Assembly: GCA_958450365.1 (NCBI GenBank)
Contig: CAUEEP010000939.1
Location: 1,612,001 to 1,676,000 of the forward strand
Reading direction: 5' to 3'
Source: Mesorhabditis belari
Taxonomy: Eukaryota > Nematoda > Chromadorea > Rhabditida > Rhabditidae
DNA length: 64,000 bases
The notes beneath the pieces are model-generated. The model worked only from the letters and a program-made list of their open reading frames with translations. It ran no database searches and had not been told where the DNA came from. Of this stretch, positions 34,463 to 46,300 are shown in pieces. Within the stretch, counting starts at the first letter, position 1. Every line of letters starts with the position of its first letter. Made by a program: the position numbers and the translations under genes.

Positions 34463-34522
34463 AACCAGGGTACTCATCCATATCTTGACGCTACTGTCAA
34501 GATATGGATGAGTACCCTGGTT
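34463..34522. repeat. Perfect 27-bp hairpin with 6-nt loop
   Basis: AACCAGGGTACTCATCCATA... at 34463-34489 is an exact reverse complement of 34496-34522; the loop is GCTACT. It stands alone and is not part of a larger inverted repeat. It could be a small structured RNA, a recently formed foldback or a cruciform site. Confidence 0.9.
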
Positions 34523-34742
34523 GTACAGTTTAAGCTTCAGTCTTAGACAGTTCAAGCTTGGTTCATGTACTTGATTCCAAAACTTGAGTACTAAGTGAGT
34601 GAATCGAGGGATGGGCGCTGGATTCAAACCAAATAGGGCTATCAGATCAAAACCAAAAGTAACTTTGGAGGTTTGGTAAGGTTTGATAAAGATTCTAGAG
34701 TGAGTAGCTGGGTAATTTGGTGTTTGGTGTAGGGCTAGGGAT

Positions 34743-34880
34743 CACGGTACAGGCCTATCAGGACTACGGTACAGGCCTATCAGGACTACGGTACAGGCCT
34801 ATCAGGACTACGGTACAGGCCTATCAGGACTACGGTACAGGCCTACCAGGACTACGGTACAGACCTGCCAGGACTACGGT
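34743..34880. repeat. Satellite GGACTACGGTACAGGCCTATCA
   Basis: Six to seven tandem units of 22-23 bp, the last ones mutated (CTACCAG, CTGCCAG). Contains the TACGGTA core seen in other arrays. Confidence 0.92.
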
Positions 34881-35763
34881 AGCTTTTTATTAAAAGAATC
34901 TTTTAAATACAATCAAAACACAAATACTTCTTGTCTTTTTTTGTCAAATTTCATGACCACAGAACTTTTTTTTTTGAGGGGATTTCGATGAGTGTTTATT
35001 TCTTTTCATTTCTTTTCATTTCTTTTGTGGTGTTCTCTTTTCTATTTCCTTTGTTCCCATCAAATTTCCCTTCTTTTTTCATCCCTTTTCCCTGTCTCTT
35101 TTTGGCAATCCTCCCACTTTTCCCGCCTTGTCAATTTTTCCAAAAAAAAGAAGATATTTAGCCTTTTCTTCTCTTTTTCCACCATTTTTTTAGTCATTTT
35201 CTCCCTCAATGCAAAAATCATGTGATTCCCACGGTGTTGCGCGGGAAATCTCATCCGAGTCTAGGACTCGGCTAGCTCGGCTAGCTGCTATTAACTTTTG
35301 TTTGTTTAAAGCATTTATCCAGAGCAAATCAGTACTCAGTACAGTACAGTACAGTACAGTATCCCGATCACTGTACAATCATCAAGGTACCGTAAACCTT
35401 TCCCTCAGATTTCGTCCGTTTCAAGTTCTGGATAAAGATTTTTGCAGCAACAACGATAATAACTTTTTCGAGCGGCTCTGAAATGGATCAGCTGAAGTTG
35501 GGGCAAATATATGAGGAAATGGGGAGTGTTAGAGAAAATGAGGGAGATTTCAGAAATCGGAGAGTGTAAACAAGAGGAGAGGTCCTCCATCTCCAATTCC
35601 CCCTTCCCCCCCCCCTTTGGCCTCATATATTGAATATCCATTCATTTGCCTTTTCACCCATTTACTTCTCATTTCTATTTATATTCCTTGAGAAATCCCA
35701 CTTTTTCATCCTTTTTTGGCTATTGATTGTGCCTTTTGACTCGATTTTACCGGTACACAAGGA

Positions 35764-35960
35764 GCCGGGCGTTTACACGGCTCAGCTTGTTTTGCGTACT
35801 TTGTACTTTGCGTACACGTTTTGCGTACTTTGTACTTTGTGCTCTCTGTTCTGTGCTCTGCGTCTAAACTCACCCTTTCTGGTGCACTCAATTCTACATT
35901 CTTTGGAAACCAGACGGTTGTTGTGAGAAAAATGGAGAGTGTGCCAGAAAGGGTGCGTTT
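35764..35960. repeat. AGAAAGGGTGCGTTT repeat family, copy
   Basis: Contains CCCTTTCTGGTGCACTCAAT at about 35872 and the inverted GCCAGAAAGGGTGCGTTTA at about 35942, with TGTACTTTGTGCTCT-like flanks (complement of AGCACAAAGTAC). Part of a family with at least eight copies in the window. Confidence 0.75.
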
Positions 35961-36729
35961 ATTCACTTATTCAGCACAAGTTATCTTTTTTACCTTGCCG
36001 CTTCAACAGATCGATCATTTTTCCCAAATTTCTCTCGAAAGATTGAAATATCTTTTTTCCGATCTCAAAAATCAGCTGACAAGCAGTTGCTTAAAGTTTT
36101 CTTTTAGCTCAGTCAGCCATTTTTGAAAGTGAAAGCTTTTTTGTGCGAGCCTGGTTGGAAAAAGCCTGCCTGGTCGTCTTTGTTATCCAACCAAGGCACG
36201 GTTGAAATTCCAGGCAAAGGCCAAAGTCATTAGCCAGTCATTAGCCAGCCAGCCAACGGCTTATGCTTTAGCCAGAAGACGGAATAAGGTAGTGGTGAGT
36301 TGTTTACTAATATAGGTGTCGAGAAAAAATGTGTTCAAGGTCTGGAACGGCGGGGGTTCAACCCTTGCACTACCAGGACACCCCCAACTCTCACTGTGTT
36401 TGCGCGACGTTTATTCTCGCTCCCCATTTTTCTCTTCGCTTCTTTCATTCCTCTTTCCATTTCTCTTTCAATTGTTTGTAAATTTGAACAATTCTCCTCT
36501 GTCAACTATTGTAAGTAAAACATCAACCTGGCACTTTTTTTCCCCCCTGGTACCCTTTAATTGATCGATTTTTCAAATATCTATATGAGAATTAATTATC
36601 TGAGCTACGGATTCAATTCATAGCTTTAATGAAACGGCTTTAATGAAACGGCTTTAATGAAACTTGCCTTCACCTGTTCAAAATTTGATTTGAGATTCAA
36701 AGAAAGCTCAAAACTTTCTTTGAATCACA

Positions 36730-37243
36730 TACCGTATTCTCTCTAATAGAGGTGCACTCTTTAATAGTAGTGCACTCTCTAATAGTATTGCGGTCCAGGA
36801 GGGAATTGAAAAAATAGTAGTGCACCCCCGAAAATTTGAATTTCTGGTGCCTCTTTTTCATCCGAACCTTTTTGACTTTATGTTTATGTGACATTCTAAA
36901 GCTATTCAAGCAAGCAAAAGTGAGGCTTTTTTTATTCATTTATTAACTATTCTTCACATGAAAAAGTTAGCAAAAAATCTAAAATTGTTGTGCAAAGTGC
37001 AAAAACATCTTTTTGTTGTTTGTCAAGACACAAATTGTCAACTTGCCGGCCCACAACTGTATGTCAAAAGGAGCCAAAGGAGTACGTGAAAGAATTGCAA
37101 GAATTTTTGGAACAAATCTTATATCTGTCTTACTTTGGTAAATGATAAAACTCTTTAATAGTACTGCACTCTCTAATAGTATTGCGGTCCAGGAGGGGGT
37201 TCAAAAAATAGTAGTGCGCACTACTATTAGAGAGAATACGGTA
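36730..37243. mobile_element. TIR element with TACCGTATTCTCTCTAATAG ends
   Basis: Left end TACCGTATTCTCTCTAATAG and right end CTATTAGAGAGAATACGGTA are exact complements. Internal TTAATAGTA.TGCACTCTCTA motifs are repeated in direct orientation near both ends. 514 bp. A shorter relative is at 63350-63562, and a single end is at 51474. Confidence 0.88.
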
Positions 37244-37368
37244 TTTTGATATCATTTGGATTCATTTATTCGTTCATTCATTTATTTGTGTTTTATTGGA
37301 TTCGTTTATTCGTTCGTTCATTTATTGTGTTCATTATTTGTTTCCTAAAATCCTCCATGTTTCCAGGT

Positions 37369-40300
37369 ATGGAGTCGATCGGTGGCCGGGAGACGCGTCG
37401 CCGGGACAGCAACTCGTCTACTGATTCGTGGAGTGTCATCAATGTGAGTTTTTGGGATATAAATACGTCTAAATCTTTGCTGCTTTGCATGCTTTGTTAT
37501 CGATTTGACTTTTTGCAACTAAGACGAATACTTGATTGCGCATAAATCGTTTACTGATTTCAGCGTTCCACATCGGCCGCCTCAACGAATCTCTCCTCAT
37601 CAATTTCCTATTGCTCATCGTTTCGTGATGGTGAACAAAATGAGGAACATGAGGATGAGGTAAATGATGATTATGATGATTATGATGATTATGAATAGAT
37701 TTCTAAGGACATTTCTAGACATTTCTAGACATTTCTAGACATTTCTAGATATTTCTAGACATTTCTAGATATTTCTAGATATTTCTAGATTCAGACATTA
37801 CTAGATTCTCAAAACGATTTCTTCTTTTAGCTTTCCGAATGTGATTCTGATGTGAGCACAGAGGATAGCGATTTGGAGGTCAGAGAAATCGAACTGAGAG
37901 CCGAATAGAAATTTTAGCTGGAAGAGGATTTGAGCGAGGTGGGCCAGGCTGAAGAGGCAATGGAGAATGGAGAAAGTGAAGAAGAAAATGAAGATATGGA
38001 AGAAAAGGAATCAGATGATGAAGAGGATGATGAGGAAGATGAGGAGGAAGAGAAAGATGAAGAGGAGGAAGATGATCAGGTTGGAAAATAAGAAGACTGA
38101 ACGGGAGAGGAAGCTAGAGTCAATGCGGTTTTTTCAACGCAAAGTTTTGCAACTCCAGAAATTTTAAACTTTAAACAAATCTAGACCTAATAAGTAAGAA
38201 CTTTCGAAATTTTAGATGTCATTGGTTGACGAAGATGAGGCACTCGAGAATGAGGCGGCTCTTCGATATGTGCCCGCTGAGAAAACGTCGAGACGTCTCG
38301 ATTTTCTGGGTGAGAAATCGTTTACTTCAATTCTAGACGGTGATAAGATTTGTGATCCATTTTTAATTGCTTTTAATTTGGTTTCTATTTCAGCCAAACA
38401 ATTCGAGTCCCCATTCGATCAATGGATTGGCGGCGAGAGGAATCGACCGTTCGTCTTCGGCTCGCTACTCGTTTGTTCGGCGATCGGCTTGGCGATAGTG
38501 CAAATTATTGGGAGCACATGGCTGGCAAATTTACCAAGATCGGCAGTGTATCAGGTAGAAAATTGAGCGTATAAATTGAGCCTGAGCGTGTAGAAATGCG
38601 ATCCGTCCTTAACGTTAAAGAACTTTAAAGAATTACAGTTACTTCAGCTTTGCAGCCTTAGTTCTAGAATCAAACAAGCTAATAAATGGACCACACTTAT
38701 AGAACTGGAGCTGTTCTGAGTCAGGCCTGGATGCAATACTGATCTGACCTGGCTTGACCTGGCCTGATCTGACCTGGACTGGCCTGGCCTGATCTGACCT
38801 GGCCTGACCTGGCCTGGCCTGACTTGGACTGGCCTGACCTGGTCTCTGGCCCATCCAGGTCTGGATCTGGCTGGCTGTACCTGGCGCTAACTACAGCACC
38901 CGGACCTGGACCTTTCAGGCCTGATCTGGCTATTGTACTTGATCTAGACCTGATTCTGGCTACAGTACCTGACTATATGTATACCCAAACCTAGGCTTAG
39001 TTGTATTCATTCTCGAATCTCCAATCATTTTCAGGGTTCAATGCGCGGCGAGATGTTGCTCGATTTGTCCCCCATTGACGTCGGCCTGCAGAGCCGGCGA
39101 TTGGGACGATTGCAGGTAATTTTATTTCGATTTCTTAGAGTTTAGCAGAGAAATTTCAGCACTTTGCCCCGATTCACCCGCTTGGCACCGCGAAGATCGA
39201 GTCGGCGCTTGGGCCCAATGAGAAAGTGAGGTTTCAGGTTTTAATACTGTATAAAGTTAGAGAATAAAGTTAGAGAATAAAACTAACTCCTAGTACTTAA
39301 GCGTACATAGTAAAGATGGTACTTTGAATAGTTTAAAAGAAGTTAATCTTGGACAGAAATGGCGGTAGGCTCTTTTTAGGCTTAAATAGTCGAAAATGGA
39401 AATGAACTAGTCAAATCTTGATCCATAAAGGATAAAAAAGAGTCTATCTACTTATAAATATTATTTAATTTTTATTTTATAGCTATTTTTCTTTCAGCTC
39501 TCATCCCCGCGATCGTTTACTTATGGTAATTGTACTCGTGAGCAGCTTCGCAAAGAATGGGCAATGAAAGCGGTCAAAGCGCTCATTCAATGGGCAAATG
39601 TGGGTTTAAATTTGTTATAATTTGGTTTAAATATTAAAAATAATGTAAATTATTAAATAGAATTGATTAAATAGGATATATTAAATAGAATATATGAAAT
39701 GGAATGTATTAAATAGAATGTATTAAATATTGGGTTTTCCAGTTATGAATGCGCGTTTTTTACTATTTTGTAAATTTCTCAAGATACCGAAATCAAGAAA
39801 AAGATATGTATGAGTATTATTCGAAAGCTGAAGATCTCCTCTACATTTTGATATAAAAAGCTTTTGAATTTGTCCAGTTTTTGGGCAAATTGACTGCACA
39901 GAAGAAGAAGAAGAAGAGGTGGCCAAAAAATGGATCAAGTTTTGGCTCTCAGGACTCAGAGCCAGCTCTCGGGACTCAGAGCCAGCTCTCGGGACTCAGA
40001 GCCAGCTCTCAGGACTCAGAGCCAGCTCTCGGGACTCAGAGCCAGCTCTCAGGACTCAGAGCCAGCGCTCGGGACTCAGAGCCAGCTCTCGGGACTCAGA
40101 GCCAGCTCTCAGGACTCAGAGCCAGCTCTCGGGACTCAGAGCCAGCTCTCAGGACTCAGAGCCAGCTCTCGGGACTCAGAGCCAGCTCTCAGGACTCAGA
40201 GCCAGCTCTCAGGACTCAGAGCCAGCTCTCGGGACTCAGAGCCAGCTCTCAGGACTCAGAGCCAGCTCTCAGGACTCAGAGCCAGCTCTCGGGACTCAGA

Positions 40301-43300
40301 GCCAGCTCTCAGGACTCAGAGCCAGCTCTCAGGACTCAGAGCCAGCGCTCGGGACTCAGAGCCAGCTCTCGGGACTCAGAGCCAGCTCTCAGGACTCAGA
40401 GCCAGCTCTCGGGACTCAGAGCCAGCTCTCAGGACTCAGAGCCAGCGCTCGGGACTCAGAGCCAGCTCTCGGGACTCAGAGCCAGCTCTCAGGACTCAGA
40501 GCCAGCTCTCAGGACTCAGAGCCAGCCGAGGTGCCTTTGGATCAAGTTTTGGCTCCGCTCAAATTGAGTTAACCGTTTGATGTTTGGTCAATAGATATAT
40601 CAATACAACTTTTTTTGAAATATAACAATTTCAGAGCATCTTTTCTTTTCTTTCATTTTCTGAGTGGTTATTTTACACCATAAAACTTGAGGAATAGCTA
40701 AGCTGGAATGGGGTATTCAGTCTAGATTAGGGTATTCAGCCTAGACTTTCTGGATTACGGCATTCAATCTAGAATAGGATATTCAGTCTAGAATAGCTAG
40801 ATTACGGTATTTAGTTTTTTCGAAAACGACCTCTCCCTTTGTGCAGTGAATTTCCCAAAAAGTTGAATGAATTCAAAAACTTTTTTATTCCAAAGTGTAG
40901 AGGAGATCTTCAGCTTTCGAATGGTATATAACACTCATATACATCTGTTCGATATCTTGAGAAATTTACAAAATAGTAAAAACGCTCATTCATAACTGGA
41001 CAACCCAATATTTCAGCTGGTATTTGTGGCTGAATAGATCAGACATCTGTACACAAACAAGTGCCTAGTTAGAGTACTAGTTCTAGTTCTAGAGTTGCAG
41101 CTCTAGCTCTAGCTGCAGCTCTAGTTCTAGCTCTAGTTCTAGCTCTAGCTCTAGCTCTAGCTCTAGCTCTAGCTCTAGTTCTAGTTCTAGCTCCAAAGCT
41201 CTAGCTCTAGTTCTAGTTCTAGTTCTAGCTCTAAAGCTCTAGCTCTAAGCTCAACTGTAGAGGAGATCTTCAGCTTTCGAATGATATATAACACTCATAT
41301 ACATCTGTTCGATATCTTGAGAAATTTACAAAGTAGTAAAAACGCGCATTCATAACTGGACAACCCAATAGAATGTATTTAATGTTTTTCTAATTTAAAT
41401 TCAAATGCAAATCGATCTTTCTCTTTGCAGAACTTCACCGACAATCAATGCGCTCTCCGAGAAGTCTTTAAGGGAGAAACACTTGTGGTGAGTTTGCATT
41501 TTTGAAAAATTTGAGAAACAATTCGATTCTATAGGGTTATTTAGACGAGATTACAGTAATACTTAGAGAAAATTATCATATAAAATCATTTAAATGAAAT
41601 TTGATTCAAATTTAGTCATCACCGAATCGCCCGATCTATGTCGTTCCCTCGATTTCGTCTCCGTTGCCCGATTTCGACATCTCATTGAAACCAAGCTTTA
41701 CGCATAGAAAGGTATGATTAAAATTTAAAAATAGACACTATACAGATTGATATCTAAGCTTAAGATAAAATTGTAAAGGATTTTTAGATAGATGAAGATA
41801 GATCAGGCATTTTTAGATAGATCAGGCATAGAATTCGATCAAAAGTAGATAGATTGAAGAAAATTAGAAACAAGATACGTTTGGAAAACGATTTGTGAAG
41901 AAGAAATAGCGCTAAAGCTATCGTTGAGAAGAAGATCAGTGAATAGGCATACTGTGACTATAGGGATTCACCTAGATTCGAGCTCAAGCCAAGATTAAAG
42001 TAGTCGAAAGATGTCACCATTTTGGAAAGGATAGAGATGATAGAGATGGCTTAGAGATATAGAGATGGCTTTGTGATAGGATTATTCCGTTTTGAACCTT
42101 TTGAACAAGTTTTAGCATCGAAATCTCGATCTTTTTCAGATTTTTCGCCCAACTCTCAGCCAATCAAAACGTCCGACAACCGAAAGGACACCGCGTCCCA
42201 CTCAATCACCTCCACCACCGCCTGTCAGTTGGAGGAAAAGACAGCAAAAGGTTTGATACAGGGTAGAGCTAACAAGGGAATGGACTGAAGTGGAGGTGAT
42301 CGTTTGGAATGAGTGATACCATCAATATTCATCATGATATCTCATTCAATAGATATCATTATGAATATTGATGACCAAAAAAATTAGCTTCCCAAAATAA
42401 CTCTACAACGAGAAATAAAATAAACTTTTTATTAATTAATATAAACTAATGAAATATAGGCATAATAATAAAGAAAGAAAGAAAGAAAAGAAAGAAAGAA
42501 AGAACAGAAGGAACAGAAAGAAAGAACAGAAAGAACAGAAAGAAAGAAAGAAAGAACAGAAAGAACAGAAAGAAAGAAAGAAAGAAAGAAAGAACAGAAA
42601 GAACAGAAAGAACAGAAAGAAAGAACAGAAGGAACAGAAAGAACAGAAAGAAAGAACAGAAAGAAAGAAAGAAAGAACAGAAGGAACAGAAAGAACAGAA
42701 AGAAAGAACAGAAAGAAGAGAAAGAATAAATTTTCATTAATTGTATTGGGTTTACTTGGCTTGGCATTTTTCTGATTTACTTGGCACTTTTCTGATTTAG
42801 GGTAGGGTAAACTTTCTTTTAAAAAATGATACGTTTTACCCCCCTCCCCCCTTCCCCCCTGGCTATGGACCTACTACGAGCTAAACATCTATTAAAATAT
42901 CCACTTTTTTTTAGCCGATTTCCACCCATTCTTCCTTCCAACAATGTCCCCGCTTGGTGTCGTTAGGAAAACGCGGAGAAATCACGCACAAAATGGCCCC
43001 ACCACCAGCTGTTGGGAAGAAATATCGACACTATATAAAGGTAGGGAGTTTGCTGAATCTTCAACTATTGAGTTGATGGAAAAGTCCTTTCCGATTTTTT
43101 GGGAGAGTACCTTTGTCCAATTTTGACGTTTTATAGCTCATCCTAAAGCTGAATTCAAGACGGATCGATTGGTAAAAACCGTTTTGAGATATCTCTTTTC
43201 TAAAAGTTTTTACAGCTATTTTAGTAAAGGGCGGCAGAGCCGCTTTTTTTGCAAAGATTCTGAAAATGCGTGTCTAGGGGTTATTTTTGACGCTGATCAC

Positions 43301-46300
43301 GAAACACATGTTTTTAGCCTAGGTTTCTGCACGGAAAACTAACGAAACGTGAAAACAGCTATTTTTTGGCTCTTTACTAAAATAGCTGTAAAAACTTTTA
43401 GAAAAGAGATATCTCAAAACGGTTTTTACCAATCGATCCGTCTTGAATTCAGCTTTAGGATGAGCTATAAAACGTCAAAATTCGACAAATTTAAGGTACT
43501 CTGCCAAAAAATCGGAAAGGACTTTTCCACCAACCCAATACTTATAGCTTATCGGGCTCTATCGTAATCTTTCATGCGGGAAAATTCTAAAGAACTTGAA
43601 ATCTAAAGACCTTGAAATCTAAAGACCTTGAAATCTAAAGACCTTGAAATCTAAAGAACTTGAAATCTAAAGACCTTGAAATCTAAAGATTGTTCTATGT
43701 AACGTTCTACAATTCTTGAAATCTAAAGATTTCAGCAAACCGCTTTAGACAATAGAACGGATTTAGATAATAGATATAGCCTAAAAAGCAAATAAAATCG
43801 AAAAATCGATGAGAACTCCTATTTTAGGAGTTCCACTTTTACTTCATCCACTTTTACAACCATTTTCACAACTATCTCTTTCTAGACTTCCGATGGATTC
43901 TCTCGACGCTCCGCACATCCTCAAAATATGCCAAAAATTGCTCAAAAATCAACACCAACAATGCCCAGAAGCAATCCGAAATTCAGCAAGGTAAATCGAG
44001 TTTATTTTCTGGATAAATAGATAAAATCAAACCTAAATATCGGAGACAAAAAAAAATAAAAGCTAAGTCATAAATTCAACTCATTCATTTGTTTTTTGAG
44101 TTGGAAAATTGAGCCTCAAAATGTGTCTACATCGTAAAAATACCGTAGCTGTCGTACTCCCTACCGTAAAGCTAAAGCTATCGTATCCCGAGCTATCGTA
44201 CTCCCTACCGTAAAGCTAAAGCTATCGTATCCCGAGCTATCGTACTCCCTACCGTAAAGCTAAAGCTATCGTATCCCGAGCTATCGTACTCCCTACCCTA
44301 AAGCTAAAGCTATCGTACTCCCTACCGTAAAGCTAAAGCTATCGTATCCCGAGCTATCGTACTCCCTACCCTAAAGCTAAAGCTATCGTACTCCCTACCG
44401 TAAAGCTAAAGCTATCGTATCCCGAGCTGGCGTACTCCCTACCGTAAAGCTAAAGCTATCGTACTCCCTACCGTAAAGCTAAAGCTATCGTACTCCCTAC
44501 CGTAAAGCTAAAGCCACCGTATCCCGAGCTGGCGTACTCCTAGCTACCTATACTGTATTCTTTTTATTGCAAAATCTCAATCACCTGAATCTCAATCGTT
44601 TAAAGCTTCTGGGTCGATCTTCTTGATCCTGAGTCATTCTCCCCGTACGAATATTTATCGTGGGGTAAAACCTATAAGAACGCAGAACCGCCTACCCCTC
44701 AGATAAGCCCAGAGTTAACCTGAGATTGCTCGACAAAAAGAGAAAGTCCCCCTCTCACGGAAAAGCCCTGCGCCAGACGGCGAGCGATTACGCGGCCGCT
44801 CAAAGAACACCTCCCCGTCTCTGAAATATTAGAGAAAATTAAAGAAAATTAGAGAAAATACGGTAATTTTAGATCTAGACTACTCGAGATATAATTATTT
44901 AAAGTATTTTTATTAGAAATACACCAATTTCATTTATAATCTCATAAAAACAAACGATTTTTTTTTAGGCGCTTTTCAACCGAGCCGTTTCCTCTCCAAA
45001 ATTCACGAGAAAAGGCCCAATCCCACCGCCAAAAGAGAGCAAGGTTTGTAAAATTTTCATAATAATTTGTCAGAATAAGTTCTTTATATAGATTAGAGAT
45101 TGATGACAATATTATAATCGATTTTCTATAATCATTCGTATTTTTAGAAGCCAAACCGTCCAACCGCCGTGCAACAGTATCGACCCACCAAGCAGCACAA
45201 GGTTTGATAAAAAACTTGTGCTGACAAAAACTACAAAAACGTTACTAACAAGTCCCCTGTAACTTCTACGTACTAGTACTATGCGCACAGTAATCACTGT
45301 ACTATTTACTAGTACCGTACCTAATGTAAATACTGTAATAGTAGCCCAACCACTCGTAGTCGCAACTTTTTTTAGTATTTCCTTTTTTTAGCACCAGTAC
45401 TTTTTAAAAAATGTGACTTTAATATCAAAAAATAGCCCTGAATTTCAGCTATTTTTTGATACCTATACGCGAATTGTAGCATAAATGAGTGTCGAGAAAA
45501 ACGCGTTCAAAGCTAGGGCTACGCAACGCTCCGCTTTGAACGAGTGTTTCTCGACACTGGTTTATGCTACAATGCGCGCTTAGGTATCAAAAAATAGCCC
45601 TGAATTTCAGCTATTTTTTGATACCTATACGCGAATTGTGGCATAAATGAGTGTCGAGAAAAACGCGTTCAAAGCTAGGGCTACGCAACACTTCGCATCG
45701 TCATTATGCGCGTATCGGGCACTATTACAGTATTTACGGTGGGCTTTTCTTCAAAATATCCACATCAGATGCCTATTTTTTAACAATCTGACCATCAATG
45801 AAAGTTCTATCGCAATTTTGGAGGTGATATTTTCATGGGGAACAGAGACGCGTCAAAATTTCCATCGAATCCCTCAATCACACTGCTTTCCCTAAAATTT
45901 TCATATCGGATATCTATTTTTAACAATATTTAACCTTCAGTTCCCTCTTTTCTCCTTGCAGTACTGTACTATGCACATGTACAGCACTAGGCACATGTAC
46001 AGTGCTATGCACAGACAAACACACGTATTGTTGCACAGACTGTACTAGACACGTGTACAGTACTAGGCACATGTACAGTACTATGCACACGTACAATACT
46101 ATAGTACAGTACTAGGCAATTGTACAATACTATACACATGTACAGTAATATGCACATGTACAGTACTATGTACATATAGTACTATGCATATGTACAACAC
46201 TATTTTTAATGATATTTAACCCTCATTTCCCTCTTTTCTCCTTACAGTACAATACTATGCACATGTACAGTACTATGTACATACAGTACTATGCACATGT

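Larger units (their letters stand above)
33392..37368. other. 4 kb intergenic region rich in repeats
   Basis: No convincing exon. Contents: CT-rich tracts at 33770-34060, 35040-35200 and 36400-36480; a perfect hairpin at 34463-34522; a 23-bp satellite at 34743-34880; CAGTA microsatellite at 35335-35365; a copy of the AGAAAGGGTGCGTTT family at 35764-35960; and a TIR element at 36730-37243. It serves as 3' flank of the P450 and 5' flank of the membrane-protein gene. Confidence 0.6.
39728..41370. mobile_element. TIR-bounded composite element containing two satellites
   Basis: The left end TATTGGGTT.TCCAGTTATG at 39728 is complementary to the right end ending AACCCAATA at 41370. The subterminal 120 bp (with GTAGAGGAGATCTTCAGC or its complement) occurs once on the left and twice in inverse orientation on the right (40895-41010, 41256-41370). 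Between them lie the 20-bp satellite and a CTCTAG array. It is entirely within one intron of the membrane-protein gene. Confidence 0.82.

Noticed and set aside
42432..42775. Lys/Glu/Arg-rich and Ser/Phe/Leu-rich ORFs over the purine microsatellite
   Set aside because: Low-complexity translation of AAAG/AACAG repeats in an intron; both strands open for the same trivial reason.
44620..44830. GC-richer stretch in an intron considered as an RNA gene
   Set aside because: No tRNA, snoRNA or snRNA box could be recognised by eye, and no clear fold.
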